Below are positions 44,066 to 52,092 of a stretch of DNA of 64,000 bases, one piece after another; within the stretch, counting starts at the first letter, position 1; the number at the start of each line of letters is the position of its first letter. This stretch comes from JANQRA01 sp035550735. Its GTDB lineage: Bacteria > Actinomycetota > Acidimicrobiia > Spongiisociales > ZC4RG35. Below the pieces are notes generated by a model. The model saw only the letters and a program-made list of their open reading frames with translations. It was not told where the DNA came from and searched no databases. A program made the position numbers and the translations under genes. The DNA is taken from assembly GCA_035550735.1 (NCBI GenBank), contig DASZOM010000046.1, positions 28,456 to 92,455 of the forward strand, in the 5' to 3' direction.

Positions 44066-44872
44066 ATGTGGGAAGGCGACGTTTGGGTGGCGGCCCGGGC
44101 CGCCAGGGCCGGAGCCGACATCGTGCAGACCGGCTTCTTCCAGCCGCTCGACACCGAGATGAAGAGCGAGGTCGACCCGGTGACCCAGGTCGATCGTGAC
44201 GCCGAAGACGCCATCCGCGCCGTGATCCACTCCCATTTCCCCGACGACGCCATCCTCGGTGAGGAAGGAGGCGGTGCGGATTGGCGGAGCGGCCGGGTGT
44301 GGATCGTCGATCCACTCGACGGGACCGTCAACTACGTGCACCGCCTCCCCCAGGTGGCGGTGTCGGTCGCGCTCTGGGACGACGCCTCTCCCCTGGTCGG
44401 GGTGATCGTCGACGTCGCCCGCAACGACGAGTTCATCGCCGTCGCAGGGGAGGGGGCGACCCGAAACGGAGAGCCGATCCACGTCTCCGAGACGCCGACC
44501 CTCGATCGCTCGCTGGTGTCGACCGGATTCCCCTACGACCGGCGCCAGCACGCGGGTGCCTATCTGCGGGTCGTCGAGGAGGTCATGCTCAACAGCCAGG
44601 GGATCCGCCGGCTCGGCGCTGCCGCCCTCGACCTGGCTTGGCTGGCGGCGGGGCTCTACGACGCCTACTGGGAGCACGGCGGCCGGCAGGGCATCAGGCC
44701 ATGGGATGTCGCCGCCGGCATGCTCCTCGTCACCGAGGCGGGGGGCACCTACACCAACGAGTCGGGCGAGGTCAACCAGTTGGAGGCGCGGGCCCACGTC
44801 GCCACCAACGGCAAGGTGCACGACGAGCTACGTTCGATCGTGGCGCGAACCATTCCGGAGCATCTCTTCTGA
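44066..44872 (+). CDS. Inositol monophosphatase family protein
   Basis: A 268-residue Mg-dependent phosphatase. Metal-site motifs are DPVTQVDRDAED (about 36-47), LGEEGG (about 66-71), WIVDPLDGTVNYVH (about 82-95) and the late IRPWDVAAGMLLVTEAGG. Family members act on inositol phosphates, histidinol phosphate, fructose bisphosphate or PAP. ATG at 44066 is fixed by the -10 box. The next gene starts in a 1-nt overlap (TGATG). Confidence 0.9.
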   Translation: MWEGDVWVAARAARAGADIVQTGFFQPLDTEMKSEVDPVTQVDRDAEDAIRAVIHSHFPDDAILGEEGGGADWRSGRVWIVDPLDGTVNYVHRLPQVAVSVALWDDASPLVGVIVDVARNDEFIAVAGEGATRNGEPIHVSETPTLDRSLVSTGFPYDRRQHAGAYLRVVEEVMLNSQGIRRLGAAALDLAWLAAGLYDAYWEHGGRQGIRPWDVAAGMLLVTEAGGTYTNESGEVNQLEARAHVATNGKVHDELRSIVARTIPEHLF

Positions 44873-46107
44873 TGTACCACGACCACCACATCCATCCCTT
44901 TGGCTACGCCTCATTGGTCAACGGTCTCGAGTTGATGGACTCCGTCGACCTCGACGACGTCCTGCGACGGGTGGCGGCGCATGGAGAGAGAGTCGAGGGC
45001 CCGATCATCGGCCAGCGCCTCAACGACGAGGGCCTCAGCGACCTGAGACTGCCCAAGGCAGCCGACATCGACGACGTGGTGGCCGATCGTCCCGTGCTCC
45101 TCTATCGGTACTGCGGGCACATCGCCGTGGCCAACACGGCGGCGATGGAGCTGGCCGGGCTGGACGCCGACACACCGGACCCGAAGGCAGGGTCGTTCGA
45201 TCGGGACGCTTCGGGCAGACCCAACGGCATCCTCAGGGAGACCGCGGTGAATGCCGTCTCCAGCGTCCTCGAGCCGATGACCCAGCCCCCATCCGACGCG
45301 GACATCCTCTCCGCCCTCTCCAATCTCACCGCGATGGGCATCGGGTCGATCACCGGGATGGTGTCGGTCGAGGACTCCGTGTGGTGTGGCGTCGGCGACG
45401 AGCTGGAGACCCTGTTGCGGATCGCCCCCGACCTCCCCCTCGCCGTCGACGTGCTGGTCATGACCGAGAAGCCGGGGAGCTTGGTCGCGGCCAAGGAGCG
45501 TCTCGGGAGGGCGGAGGGTCCGGTGCGTTTCGCCGGCTGGAAGAGCTTCTCCGACGGCAGTCTCGGCGGTCACACCGCGGCCATGAACGAGCCATTCTCC
45601 GACGACGGCACCACCACGGGGACCCTTCGTCTCGACCCCGGCCACGCCCGCCTGATGGGCAAGCTTTCGGCAGCCGAGGGAGGTTCGGTGGCGATCCATG
45701 CCATCGGCGACCGCGCCAATGACCTCGTGCTCGACGTCTTCGCGGATCTGATCGACGACGGTGTGGAGCCCGAGCGGTTGCGGGTGGAGCACGCCTCGGT
45801 GCTGACATGGCCGACCGTCGGGCGCATGGCCGAGCTGGGTGTCACCGCTTCGGTCCAGCCCGCCTTCCTCGCCTCGGAGCAGACCTGGCTGGAGAAGCGT
45901 CTCGGACATGACCGGATGAGCAACGTCTATCCCTTCCGATCGCTGCTGGAGGCAGGTGTCCCCCTGCTCGGGGGCAGCGACTCACCGGTTGAGCTTCCCG
46001 ACCCGGAGACCGGGATCAACGCCGCGGTCGATCGTCATGGGATCAACCCCGACCAGGCCCTGACCCGGCAGCAGGCCGAGGCTCTGTTCGCCCCACCGCA
46101 ACGCTGA
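44872..46107 (+). CDS. Amidohydrolase (YtcJ/amidohydrolase-3 like) with shortened N-terminus
   Basis: A 411-residue metal-dependent hydrolase. It begins directly at its metal site (MYHDHHIHPFGYAS), whereas YtcJ-type proteins carry about 60-80 residues of beta-sandwich before the HxH. Later landmarks are FAGWKSFSDGSLGGHTAAMN, SVAIHAIGDRAND with a metal His, RVEHASVLTWPTVGRMAELG and GGSDSPVELPDP with the Asp. The ATG overlaps the IMPase stop, so the short form appears real. Substrate unknown; the family acts on amides and exocyclic C-N bonds. Confidence 0.8.
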   Translation: MYHDHHIHPFGYASLVNGLELMDSVDLDDVLRRVAAHGERVEGPIIGQRLNDEGLSDLRLPKAADIDDVVADRPVLLYRYCGHIAVANTAAMELAGLDADTPDPKAGSFDRDASGRPNGILRETAVNAVSSVLEPMTQPPSDADILSALSNLTAMGIGSITGMVSVEDSVWCGVGDELETLLRIAPDLPLAVDVLVMTEKPGSLVAAKERLGRAEGPVRFAGWKSFSDGSLGGHTAAMNEPFSDDGTTTGTLRLDPGHARLMGKLSAAEGGSVAIHAIGDRANDLVLDVFADLIDDGVEPERLRVEHASVLTWPTVGRMAELGVTASVQPAFLASEQTWLEKRLGHDRMSNVYPFRSLLEAGVPLLGGSDSPVELPDPETGINAAVDRHGINPDQALTRQQAEALFAPPQR

Positions 46108-46158
46108 CCATCCCGCAACCCAGGGGTTTGCCGTTTCATCGATGGCCCGGCGCCCAAT

Positions 46159-46164
46159 TACCCT
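46159..46164 (+). promoter_or_regulatory. -10 box (TACCCT) for the M3 peptidase
   Basis: TACCCT ends 9 nt before the ATG at 46174, without a Shine-Dalgarno. Confidence 0.45.
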
Positions 46165-46173
46165 GCCCGGCTC

Positions 46174-48132
46174 ATGTCCAAGTACTCGACATTGACCCCG
46201 GAGCGGATCGAGCGGGGCACCGACGACGCCCTGCAGCGGGCCGAAGAGGTCCTCGCCGAGCTGATCGCAGTCGACGGGCAGCGCAGCTTCGAGAACACCC
46301 TTCGCCCCCTCGACCGGATCGCCGACATCCTCGACCACACCACCACCGACTTCACCTTCATGGGATATGTCCATCCCGAGAAGGAGGTGCGGGACGCGGC
46401 CAAGGCGGCGGAGGAGAAGGTGAGCAAGTGGGGATCTGAGATCTACTTCCGGGAGGACCTCAACGAGGCGGTCCAGGCCTATGCCGCCACCGAAGAAGCC
46501 GCAACGCTGGAAGGGGAGCATCAGCGGCTGCTCGAGTTCGTGCTCCGCGATCTGCGTCGCGCCGGGCACGGGCTCGACCCGGCGACCAGGGAACGGGTCA
46601 AGACCCTCACCCAGCGGGAGATCGAGCTCGGTGTCCGCTTCCAACAGAACATCGACGAATGGGAGGACTGGATCCTGGTCACCCGCGAGGACCTGGTCGG
46701 GCTCCCTGACAGCTACATCGACGGGTTGGCGGTGGACGAGGAGACCGGCAAGCACAAGGTCACCATCGACTATCCGGACATGATCCCCTTCCTGGAGAAC
46801 TCGCCACGCCGCGACCTCCGCGAGCAGCTCAGGTTCAAGTTCAACACCGTCGCCGTCGAGGAGAACCGGAAGATCCTCGAAGAGGCCCTCCGCATCCGTC
46901 AGGAGATCGCCGAAGCCTTCGGCCTGCCCACCTGGGCCCATCACCGGCTCGAGACCCGCATGGCGAAGACTCCGGAGAGGGTCGCCGAGATGTACGACGA
47001 GCTCATGGAGCCGCTCACCGCGGCCGGGAGGGAAGAGGTGCGCACGGTGTCCAAGCTGCTCGAGGCCGACACCGGGGACACGACCGTCCAGGGTTGGGAC
47101 TGGTCGTACTACGACACCCAGCAACGGAGGACCGACTACGGGGTCGACAACTTCGAGGTGGCCAAGTACTTCCCGCTCCCTCAGGTGCTGGAGGGGATGT
47201 TCCAGCTCACCTCGGAGATGTTCGGGATCCGATTCCGGGAGTTCGACGACTTCGAGACCTGGCACGAAGACGTCCAGATGTTTGCCATCGAGGACGCCGA
47301 GACCGGCGAGGAGATCTCACGGTTCTACCTCGACCTGTTCCCACGCGAAGGCAAGTACGGACATGCCGCCGAGTTCCCGCTGATCCGGAGCCGGCTTCTC
47401 GAGGACGGTGGTTTCCAGAACCCCCTGTGCGCCATGGTCGCCAACTTCACCAAGCCCACCAAGGACTCCCCCTCGCTGCTCCAGCACAGTGAGGTGGAGA
47501 CCCTGTTCCACGAGTTCGGCCATGTGCTCCATCAGAACCTGGGCCGCACCGAGCTGGCCACCTTCTCGGGGACGCAAACCGAGCGTGACTTCGTCGAGGC
47601 GCCCAGCCAGATCATGGAGCATTGGATATGGCGGGCAGACGTGCTCACCCGGTTCGCCCGCCACTACCAGACCGGTGAGCCCGTCCCCACGGAACTCGTT
47701 GACCAGCTGGTGGCGGCGCGTCGTCTCAACAAGGCGATGTGGCAGCTGCGTCAGATGACCTACGGTTGGTGGGACCAGCAGATGCACGGCGGGCCCGACC
47801 GCGACCTCGATGCCATCTCCGCCGAGGGGTCGAAGATCTCCCTGCTCCCCCCACATGAAGGCACTTTCGCCCTCGCCTCCTTCGGTCATCTGATGGGCGG
47901 TTACGACGCCAGCTACTACGGGTACATGTGGGCCGAGGTCTTCGGCGATGACATGTTCTCCCGATTCGAAGAGATGGGGGTCACCAACCCCGAGGTCGGT
48001 CGCGAGTACCGACAGAAGGTGCTCGGCAAGGGGGGGTCTTGGGACGCCGACGACATGCTTGTAGACTTCCTGGGAAGACAGCCCAGCAACGAGGCGTTCC
48101 TCAGGAAGCTGGGCATCAGGGGAACCAGCTAG
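46174..48132 (+). CDS. M3 family metallopeptidase (oligopeptidase A/thimet type)
   Basis: A 652-residue cytoplasmic zinc peptidase that degrades short peptides. The zinc motif HEFGH is at about 446-450 (TLFHEFGHVLHQNLGRTE), with the third ligand Glu in the following VEAPSQIMEHW. Upstream DLFPREGKYGHAAEFPL and downstream YYGYMWAEVFGDDMFSRF are M3 hallmarks. No signal peptide. ATG at 46174 follows a -10 box. It is monocistronic; a structured intergenic region follows. Confidence 0.93.
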   Translation: MSKYSTLTPERIERGTDDALQRAEEVLAELIAVDGQRSFENTLRPLDRIADILDHTTTDFTFMGYVHPEKEVRDAAKAAEEKVSKWGSEIYFREDLNEAVQAYAATEEAATLEGEHQRLLEFVLRDLRRAGHGLDPATRERVKTLTQREIELGVRFQQNIDEWEDWILVTREDLVGLPDSYIDGLAVDEETGKHKVTIDYPDMIPFLENSPRRDLREQLRFKFNTVAVEENRKILEEALRIRQEIAEAFGLPTWAHHRLETRMAKTPERVAEMYDELMEPLTAAGREEVRTVSKLLEADTGDTTVQGWDWSYYDTQQRRTDYGVDNFEVAKYFPLPQVLEGMFQLTSEMFGIRFREFDDFETWHEDVQMFAIEDAETGEEISRFYLDLFPREGKYGHAAEFPLIRSRLLEDGGFQNPLCAMVANFTKPTKDSPSLLQHSEVETLFHEFGHVLHQNLGRTELATFSGTQTERDFVEAPSQIMEHWIWRADVLTRFARHYQTGEPVPTELVDQLVAARRLNKAMWQLRQMTYGWWDQQMHGGPDRDLDAISAEGSKISLLPPHEGTFALASFGHLMGGYDASYYGYMWAEVFGDDMFSRFEEMGVTNPEVGREYRQKVLGKGGSWDADDMLVDFLGRQPSNEAFLRKLGIRGTS

Positions 48133-48309
48133 AACAGTTCCGACGTCTAATTGCCGATAGACGTCCTCGGGTGGGGATTTACCCCCGATTGACGTACCGG
48201 TACGCACAATCTCCGTGCAACAACGAGGTCGCGAGACCTTGGCCGGGTCAGGGGAGGGAACCCCTGAATCCGTTACATGAAAGTGACGGCCCAATCCCAG
48301 GAGGGCCAA
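48133..48309 (+). promoter_or_regulatory. Hairpin-rich leader before a small zinc-binding protein gene (candidate structured RNA)
   Basis: This 177-nt gap holds five dyads: GACGTCTA (48142-48149) with 48158-48165; TCGGG (48167-48171) with 48184-48188; the palindrome CGTACCGGTACG (48193-48204); AGGTC-GCGA-GACCT (48226-48239) closed by a GNRA tetraloop; and CAGGGG (48249-48254) with 48261-48266. The first could end the M3 transcript. The last two lie close to the Shine-Dalgarno AGGAGGG (48299-48305). It matches no riboswitch class I know. Confidence 0.4.
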
Positions 48310-48504
48310 ATGACAGACACAGTTAGAGGTGCAGCGATCAAAGGCATGACCCGCCCATCGAAGCGGTTCGCCACCGGTCGCGTCTGCGCCAAGCCAGGTT
48401 GCGAGACCAAGCTCAGCCAGTACAACAAGGCCGAGTACTGCCACGCCCATGCCCCGGTCCGGTTTCCCCGGGTACGGGGGAAGATCGTGGACAGCGAGGA
48501 CTGA
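48310..48504 (+). CDS. Small Cys/His zinc-ribbon-like protein of unknown function
   Basis: A 64-residue basic protein with the metal-ligand pattern VCAKPGC, 12 residues, then YCHAHAP (C-x4-C-x12-C-H-x-H), as in a treble-clef or short zinc ribbon. The ends are basic (RPSKRF, RFPRVRGK), which suits nucleic-acid or ribosome binding. ATG at 48310 has a strong AGGAGGG Shine-Dalgarno; an in-frame ATG at 48277 is less likely. It is followed by a 13-bp terminator, so it is a stand-alone transcript with a structured leader. Confidence 0.75.
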   Translation: MTDTVRGAAIKGMTRPSKRFATGRVCAKPGCETKLSQYNKAEYCHAHAPVRFPRVRGKIVDSED

Positions 48505-48525
48505 CCTTCGCGGCTCCAATCGTCC

Positions 48526-48557
48526 GGAAGGCCCCCGATCGAGCTCGGGGGCCTTCC
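48526..48557 (+). terminator. Hairpin terminator after the zinc-ribbon gene
   Basis: A perfect 13-bp stem GGAAGGCCCCCGA (48526-48538) paired with 48545-48557 and a 6-nt loop, starting 22 nt after the stop. Confidence 0.85.
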
Positions 48558-48600
48558 TGCGTCTCGACACCCCCCTTGTCCGCTCCGGCGGCACGGAATT

Positions 48601-48619
48601 GACCGAACGGTCCTAGCGT
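48601..48619 (+). promoter_or_regulatory. Promoter of copZ with an overlapping dyad (possible metal-responsive operator)
   Basis: TAGCGT (48614-48619) is a plausible -10, giving a short leader before the ATG at 48640. Immediately upstream is GACCG-AA-CGGTC (48601-48612), a 5-bp dyad placed where a repressor or activator could block or bend the promoter. No copper regulator gene is in the window, so the operator role is a guess. Confidence 0.35.
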
Positions 48620-48639
48620 TGAGGTCTGAAAGGACACAG

Positions 48640-48852
48640 ATGAGAACCCAAACCCAGTTGCTCGTTCCCGAAGTCCATTGCGACCACTGCAAGGCAAGTC
48701 TCGAGGGCGCCGTCGGCAGCCTCGCCGGTGTCGACCAGGTCGAGGTGTCGATACCCGACGCCACCCTCGACGTGACGTACGAGGACGGGGCGGTCAGCCT
48801 CGATGTGATCAAGAAGGCTGTCGAGGAGCAGGGCTACGCCGTCTTCGGTTGA
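48640..48852 (+). CDS. copZ: Copper chaperone-like heavy-metal-binding protein
   Basis: A 70-residue HMA-domain protein with the metal site HCDHCKAS (Cys-x2-Cys), the CopZ type of Cu(I) carrier. It has the usual beta-alpha-beta-beta-alpha-beta length, VDQVEVSIPDATLDVTYEDG then VIKKAVEEQGYAVFG. ATG at 48640 has AAAGGA upstream. It is followed at once by the copper ATPase gene; its TGA overlaps a TTG (TTGA at 48849-48852) that looks like the original copA start. Confidence 0.88.
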   Translation: MRTQTQLLVPEVHCDHCKASLEGAVGSLAGVDQVEVSIPDATLDVTYEDGAVSLDVIKKAVEEQGYAVFG

Positions 48853-48883
48853 TCCCAAGACCCTCCTCTTCGACGTCGAGGGG

Positions 48884-51037
48884 ATGACATGCGCGACGTG
48901 CGCCACGCGGGTCGAGCGCGTCTTGGCGCGACAGGAGGGCGTCGAGAGCGTCTCAGTCAATCTGGCCGCCGCCACGGCATCGGCACGGGTGGGCCCCGAC
49001 GTCGACCTGGACACCCTTACCGCGGCGGTGGAACGCATCGGATACGGGATCTTCCCACACGACTCCGACGGCGACGGACGGGACACGGTCGCCCGGTATT
49101 CCGAAGAGGAGCGGTTACAACGCCGCCGGTTCGGGGTGGCCCTCGCCCTCTCAGCACCGGCGATGGCGCTCCACTTGTTCGGGCCCCACGCAATGTGGAA
49201 CCCGATAGTCCAAGGGGTGCTGGTGACACCCGTCGTCTTCTGGTCAGGGGCCCAGTACCACCGGCGGGCGTGGGCCCAGGCCCGCAATGGCGCCGCCAAC
49301 ATGGACACATTGATCTCGCTGGGGTCGTTGGCCGCCTATCTGTACTCGGTGGCCGCCTTGGTCAACGGTGACGAGGTCTTCTTCGAGACCGCCGGCATGA
49401 TCGTCACCCTGATCACGCTGGGGAAGGTGTTCGAGGCTCGCGCCAAGGGCAGGGCGTCGTCGGCGGTGCATCGGCTCCTGGAGCTGAGGCCGACTGAGGC
49501 CACCCTGCTCACCGCGGATGGAGAGCGACGGGTTCCTGCCGGGGACATCATCCCCGGGGATCGCATGGTGGTCGGGCCCGGTCAACGGATACCCACCGAC
49601 GGGGTCGTCGAGTCGGGGATGAGCACGGTGGACGAGTCGATGCTGACCGGCGAGCCGCTACCCGTGGCCAAGGCTGCCGGGGACGAGGTCGTGGGTGCGA
49701 CGGTGAACCAGGGCAGCCGGCTGGTGGTCCGCGCCACCCGCGTCGGCGCAGAGACGACTCTCGCCTCCATCATCAGGATGGTCGAGGAGGCCCAGGGCTC
49801 GAAGGCGCCCATCCAGCGGCTGGCGGACGTCTACTCGGCCCGGTTCGTGGGCGCTGTGCTTCTCCTCTCCCTGGGTGTTCTCGGCTTCTGGCTTTTCGCC
49901 GGGGACGGTGTTGGCACTGCGGTGCGGATCGCGGTCTCCGTGTTGATAATCGCCTGTCCCTGTGCGCTCGGGCTGGCCACGCCGACCGCGGTCATGGTCG
50001 GGTCCGGGCGTGGCGCCGAGCTGGGCATCCTGTTCAAGCAGGCCGAGGTGTTCGAGCGTGCCCGTGACGTCGACGTCGTCGTCTTCGACAAGACCGGCAC
50101 ACTCACCACCGGGGCGATGACCCCGCAGAGCATCGTCACCGACGCCGATCGCACCGAGTTCCTCCGGCTGGTGGGGTCGGTCGAGGTGGCATCGGGGCAC
50201 CCCGTGGGCCATGCCGTCGGGCTCGCTGCCGACGAGGAGGGGGTGGTCCTGTCGCCGGTCGACGACGTGGACTCGATACCCGGTCTCGGTGTGGTGGGCA
50301 CGGTCGAGGGCAACGTCGTGGTGGCCGGCACCCGGGAGCTGATCGAGGACCAGGGCCTCGTCGGGGTCGATCGATGGGAGACGGATCTCGAGGCAGCGAT
50401 AGCTGCCGGGAACACGGCCTTTCATGCCGGTTGGGACGGACAGGTACGAGGTGTCGTCGCGGTCGCCGACTCAGTGCGACCCGAGTCGTCGGCAGCGGTG
50501 ACCCGGCTCACCGGGCATGGGATCTCCGTGGAGATGGTGACCGGCGACAATCTCGAGACGGCACAGCGCGTGGCGCGACAGATCGGCATCGAAGAGGTCC
50601 ACGCCGGGGCCACGCCCGACTCCAAGGCGAAGCGGGTCGGCCAGATCCAGGAGAAGGGGAACGTGGTGGCGTTCTTCGGCGACGGGATCAACGACGCTCC
50701 GGCCCTCACCCAGGCCGACCTCGGTCTGGCGGTGGGATCCGGATCCGGAGTGGCGGTGGAGGCAGGCGACATCGTGATCCTCCGCGACGACCCGAGGCTG
50801 GCACCGGTCTCCATCGAGCTGGCCGAGGCGACCTTCCGGACCATCAAGGGCAACCTGATCTGGGCCTTCCTCTACAACACGGTGGCCATCCCGATCGCCG
50901 CAATCGGCCTGCTCGACCCGACCATCGCGGCCGCGGCGATGGCGTTCTCGTCGGTGTCCGTGGTGCTCAACGCGCTGCGTCTGAGGCGCTTCCGGGCCTT
51001 CTACGAGCCTCATTCGCTATCCCGGATGGGCGTGTAG
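48884..51037 (+). CDS. copA: Copper-translocating P-type ATPase, with a disrupted 5' end
   Basis: A Cu(I)-exporting P1B-ATPase of 717 residues from the ATG at 48884. The metal channel motif CPCALG is at about 358, the phosphorylated Asp in DKTGTLT at about 403, SGHPVGHA and GDGINDAPALTQ follow. The N-terminal HMA domain (GMTCATCATRVE) is incomplete from this ATG: its first strand, KTLLFDVEG, is encoded in frame just upstream (48857-48883) but no ATG, GTG or TTG precedes it before the stop at 48806. A TTG at 48849 would fit if one base were restored near 48852-48859. See finding. Confidence 0.9.
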   Translation: MTCATCATRVERVLARQEGVESVSVNLAAATASARVGPDVDLDTLTAAVERIGYGIFPHDSDGDGRDTVARYSEEERLQRRRFGVALALSAPAMALHLFGPHAMWNPIVQGVLVTPVVFWSGAQYHRRAWAQARNGAANMDTLISLGSLAAYLYSVAALVNGDEVFFETAGMIVTLITLGKVFEARAKGRASSAVHRLLELRPTEATLLTADGERRVPAGDIIPGDRMVVGPGQRIPTDGVVESGMSTVDESMLTGEPLPVAKAAGDEVVGATVNQGSRLVVRATRVGAETTLASIIRMVEEAQGSKAPIQRLADVYSARFVGAVLLLSLGVLGFWLFAGDGVGTAVRIAVSVLIIACPCALGLATPTAVMVGSGRGAELGILFKQAEVFERARDVDVVVFDKTGTLTTGAMTPQSIVTDADRTEFLRLVGSVEVASGHPVGHAVGLAADEEGVVLSPVDDVDSIPGLGVVGTVEGNVVVAGTRELIEDQGLVGVDRWETDLEAAIAAGNTAFHAGWDGQVRGVVAVADSVRPESSAAVTRLTGHGISVEMVTGDNLETAQRVARQIGIEEVHAGATPDSKAKRVGQIQEKGNVVAFFGDGINDAPALTQADLGLAVGSGSGVAVEAGDIVILRDDPRLAPVSIELAEATFRTIKGNLIWAFLYNTVAIPIAAIGLLDPTIAAAAMAFSSVSVVLNALRLRRFRAFYEPHSLSRMGV

Positions 51038-51040
51038 CTT
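51035..51040 (+). promoter_or_regulatory. -10 box (TAGCTT) overlapping the copA stop
   Basis: TAGCTT ends 6 nt before the ATG at 51047 and its TAG is the copA stop codon, so the next gene has its own leaderless promoter despite the 9-bp gap. Confidence 0.45.
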
Positions 51041-51046
51041 GTCGGT

Positions 51047-51874
51047 ATGAGCTCGTTGCAGTGGCTGGATCGTCCGGTGCTGGACGACCCGGTCGCACTC
51101 ATCGCATTCGAGGGCTGGGGTGACGCAGGCGACTCCGCCTCCCTGGCCGCGATCCGCGTCCTCGAGGCATTCCACTCCGAGCTGGTGGCCACCATCGACC
51201 CCGACGAGCACTACGACTTCCAGGTGCGACGGCCGATGGTCGTGCTCGAGGAGGGTGGGACGAGACGAATCGACTGGCCGGAGAACGAGATCCACGTGAT
51301 CCGGCGTCCCGACCACGACCTGGTGGTCGTGATCGGCGAGGAGCCCAACTACAAGTGGAAGGCCTTCACCAAGGCCTTGGTCGACGCCCTGGTGAGCCTC
51401 GGCGTCACCCGGGCGGTCATGCTGGGTGCCTTCATCGGCCAGGTGGCCCACACCCTTCCCGTGCCGTTGATCGGAACCGCCACCCGCCCCGACACCCTGG
51501 CGTTGCACGGTCTGCTCCCATCCGGCTATCAGGGACCGACAGGCATCCTGGGCGTGCTCGGCCAGGCTTTGGGCAACGCCGGCATCGACGTGGTCTCGGT
51601 CTGGGCGGCAGTCCCCCACTATCTGTCCAATCAGGACTATCCCCCGGCCGTGGAGGCGCTGACCGCAAAGGCGTCGGAGCTCCTCGAGGCGGCGATCGAC
51701 ATCGGAGACCTCAGCTCGAAATCCCGCCAGTTCCGGGACACCGTCGACGAGGCGATCGAGGCCAACCTGGAGTTGCAGCAGTACGTCGAGCAGCTGGAGA
51801 ACGAGGCCGTCGAGGAAGGCGTCCACCTGGAGCGACTGGTGGAGGAGATCGAGGACTTCCTCAAGGATCGCTGA
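51047..51874 (+). CDS. PAC2 family protein (proteasome-assembly-chaperone fold)
   Basis: A 275-residue PAC2 protein of the actinobacterial type: ALIAFEGWGDAGDSASLAAI (about 18-37), VVVIGEEPNYKWKAFTKALV, VMLGAFIGQVAHTLPVPLIG and a C-terminal coiled coil (about 235-275, rich in Glu and Leu). In actinobacteria such proteins are linked to proteasome or peptidase biology, but their exact role is unclear. No proteasome gene is in the window. A hairpin terminator follows. Confidence 0.85.
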   Translation: MSSLQWLDRPVLDDPVALIAFEGWGDAGDSASLAAIRVLEAFHSELVATIDPDEHYDFQVRRPMVVLEEGGTRRIDWPENEIHVIRRPDHDLVVVIGEEPNYKWKAFTKALVDALVSLGVTRAVMLGAFIGQVAHTLPVPLIGTATRPDTLALHGLLPSGYQGPTGILGVLGQALGNAGIDVVSVWAAVPHYLSNQDYPPAVEALTAKASELLEAAIDIGDLSSKSRQFRDTVDEAIEANLELQQYVEQLENEAVEEGVHLERLVEEIEDFLKDR

Positions 51875-51886
51875 CGCAACAACGAG

Positions 51887-51910
51887 AGACCGGCCCCTGA
51901 GGGCCGGTCT
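51887..51910. terminator. Bidirectional hairpin terminator
   Basis: A perfect 10-bp stem AGACCGGCCC (51887-51896) paired with 51901-51910 and a CTGA loop. It separates the PAC2 gene from the convergent bS22 gene and can serve both. Confidence 0.8.
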
Positions 51911-51916
51911 TCGTCG

Positions 51917-52009
51917 TCACTTCCTGCGCTTGTGTCGATTCGCCTTGATGCGTTTCCGATACTTGTGCTTCGACATCTTCTTGCGCCGCTTCTTGACGAG
52001 CGAACCCAT
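51917..52009 (-). CDS. Ribosomal protein bS22 (AURKAIP1/COX24-domain mini-protein)
   Basis: A 30-residue, extremely basic protein: MGSLVKKRRKKMSKHKYRKR then IKANRHKRRK. This matches the actinobacterial AURKAIP1/COX24 mini-proteins recognised in mycobacterial ribosomes as bS22 (small subunit, near the decoding region), which begin MGSVIKKRRKRM. The start ATG at 52009 has AGAAGG 8 nt upstream on the minus strand, and the stop is just before a shared terminator. It is easily missed because of its size. Confidence 0.88.
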   Translation of the reverse strand: MGSLVKKRRKKMSKHKYRKRIKANRHKRRK

Positions 52010-52092
52010 GTAAAGAACCTTCTGGAGGGGGAAGACCGCCTGCAATGGTCGCGGGATTCGGGGACTAGGTCAAACCCGTCGCAGTGTGCGGA

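Noticed and set aside
48201..48210. ACGCACA in the structured leader as part of a cyclic-di-GMP riboswitch
   Set aside because: The required downstream GGGACGCAAAGCC-type block and paired stems of that class are missing.
48214..48240. GTGCAAC followed by AACGAGGTCG as a fifth copy of the 45-nt repeat
   Set aside because: Only the first few bases match; the second arm TCGTTGCACG is absent and the local hairpin is a different one.
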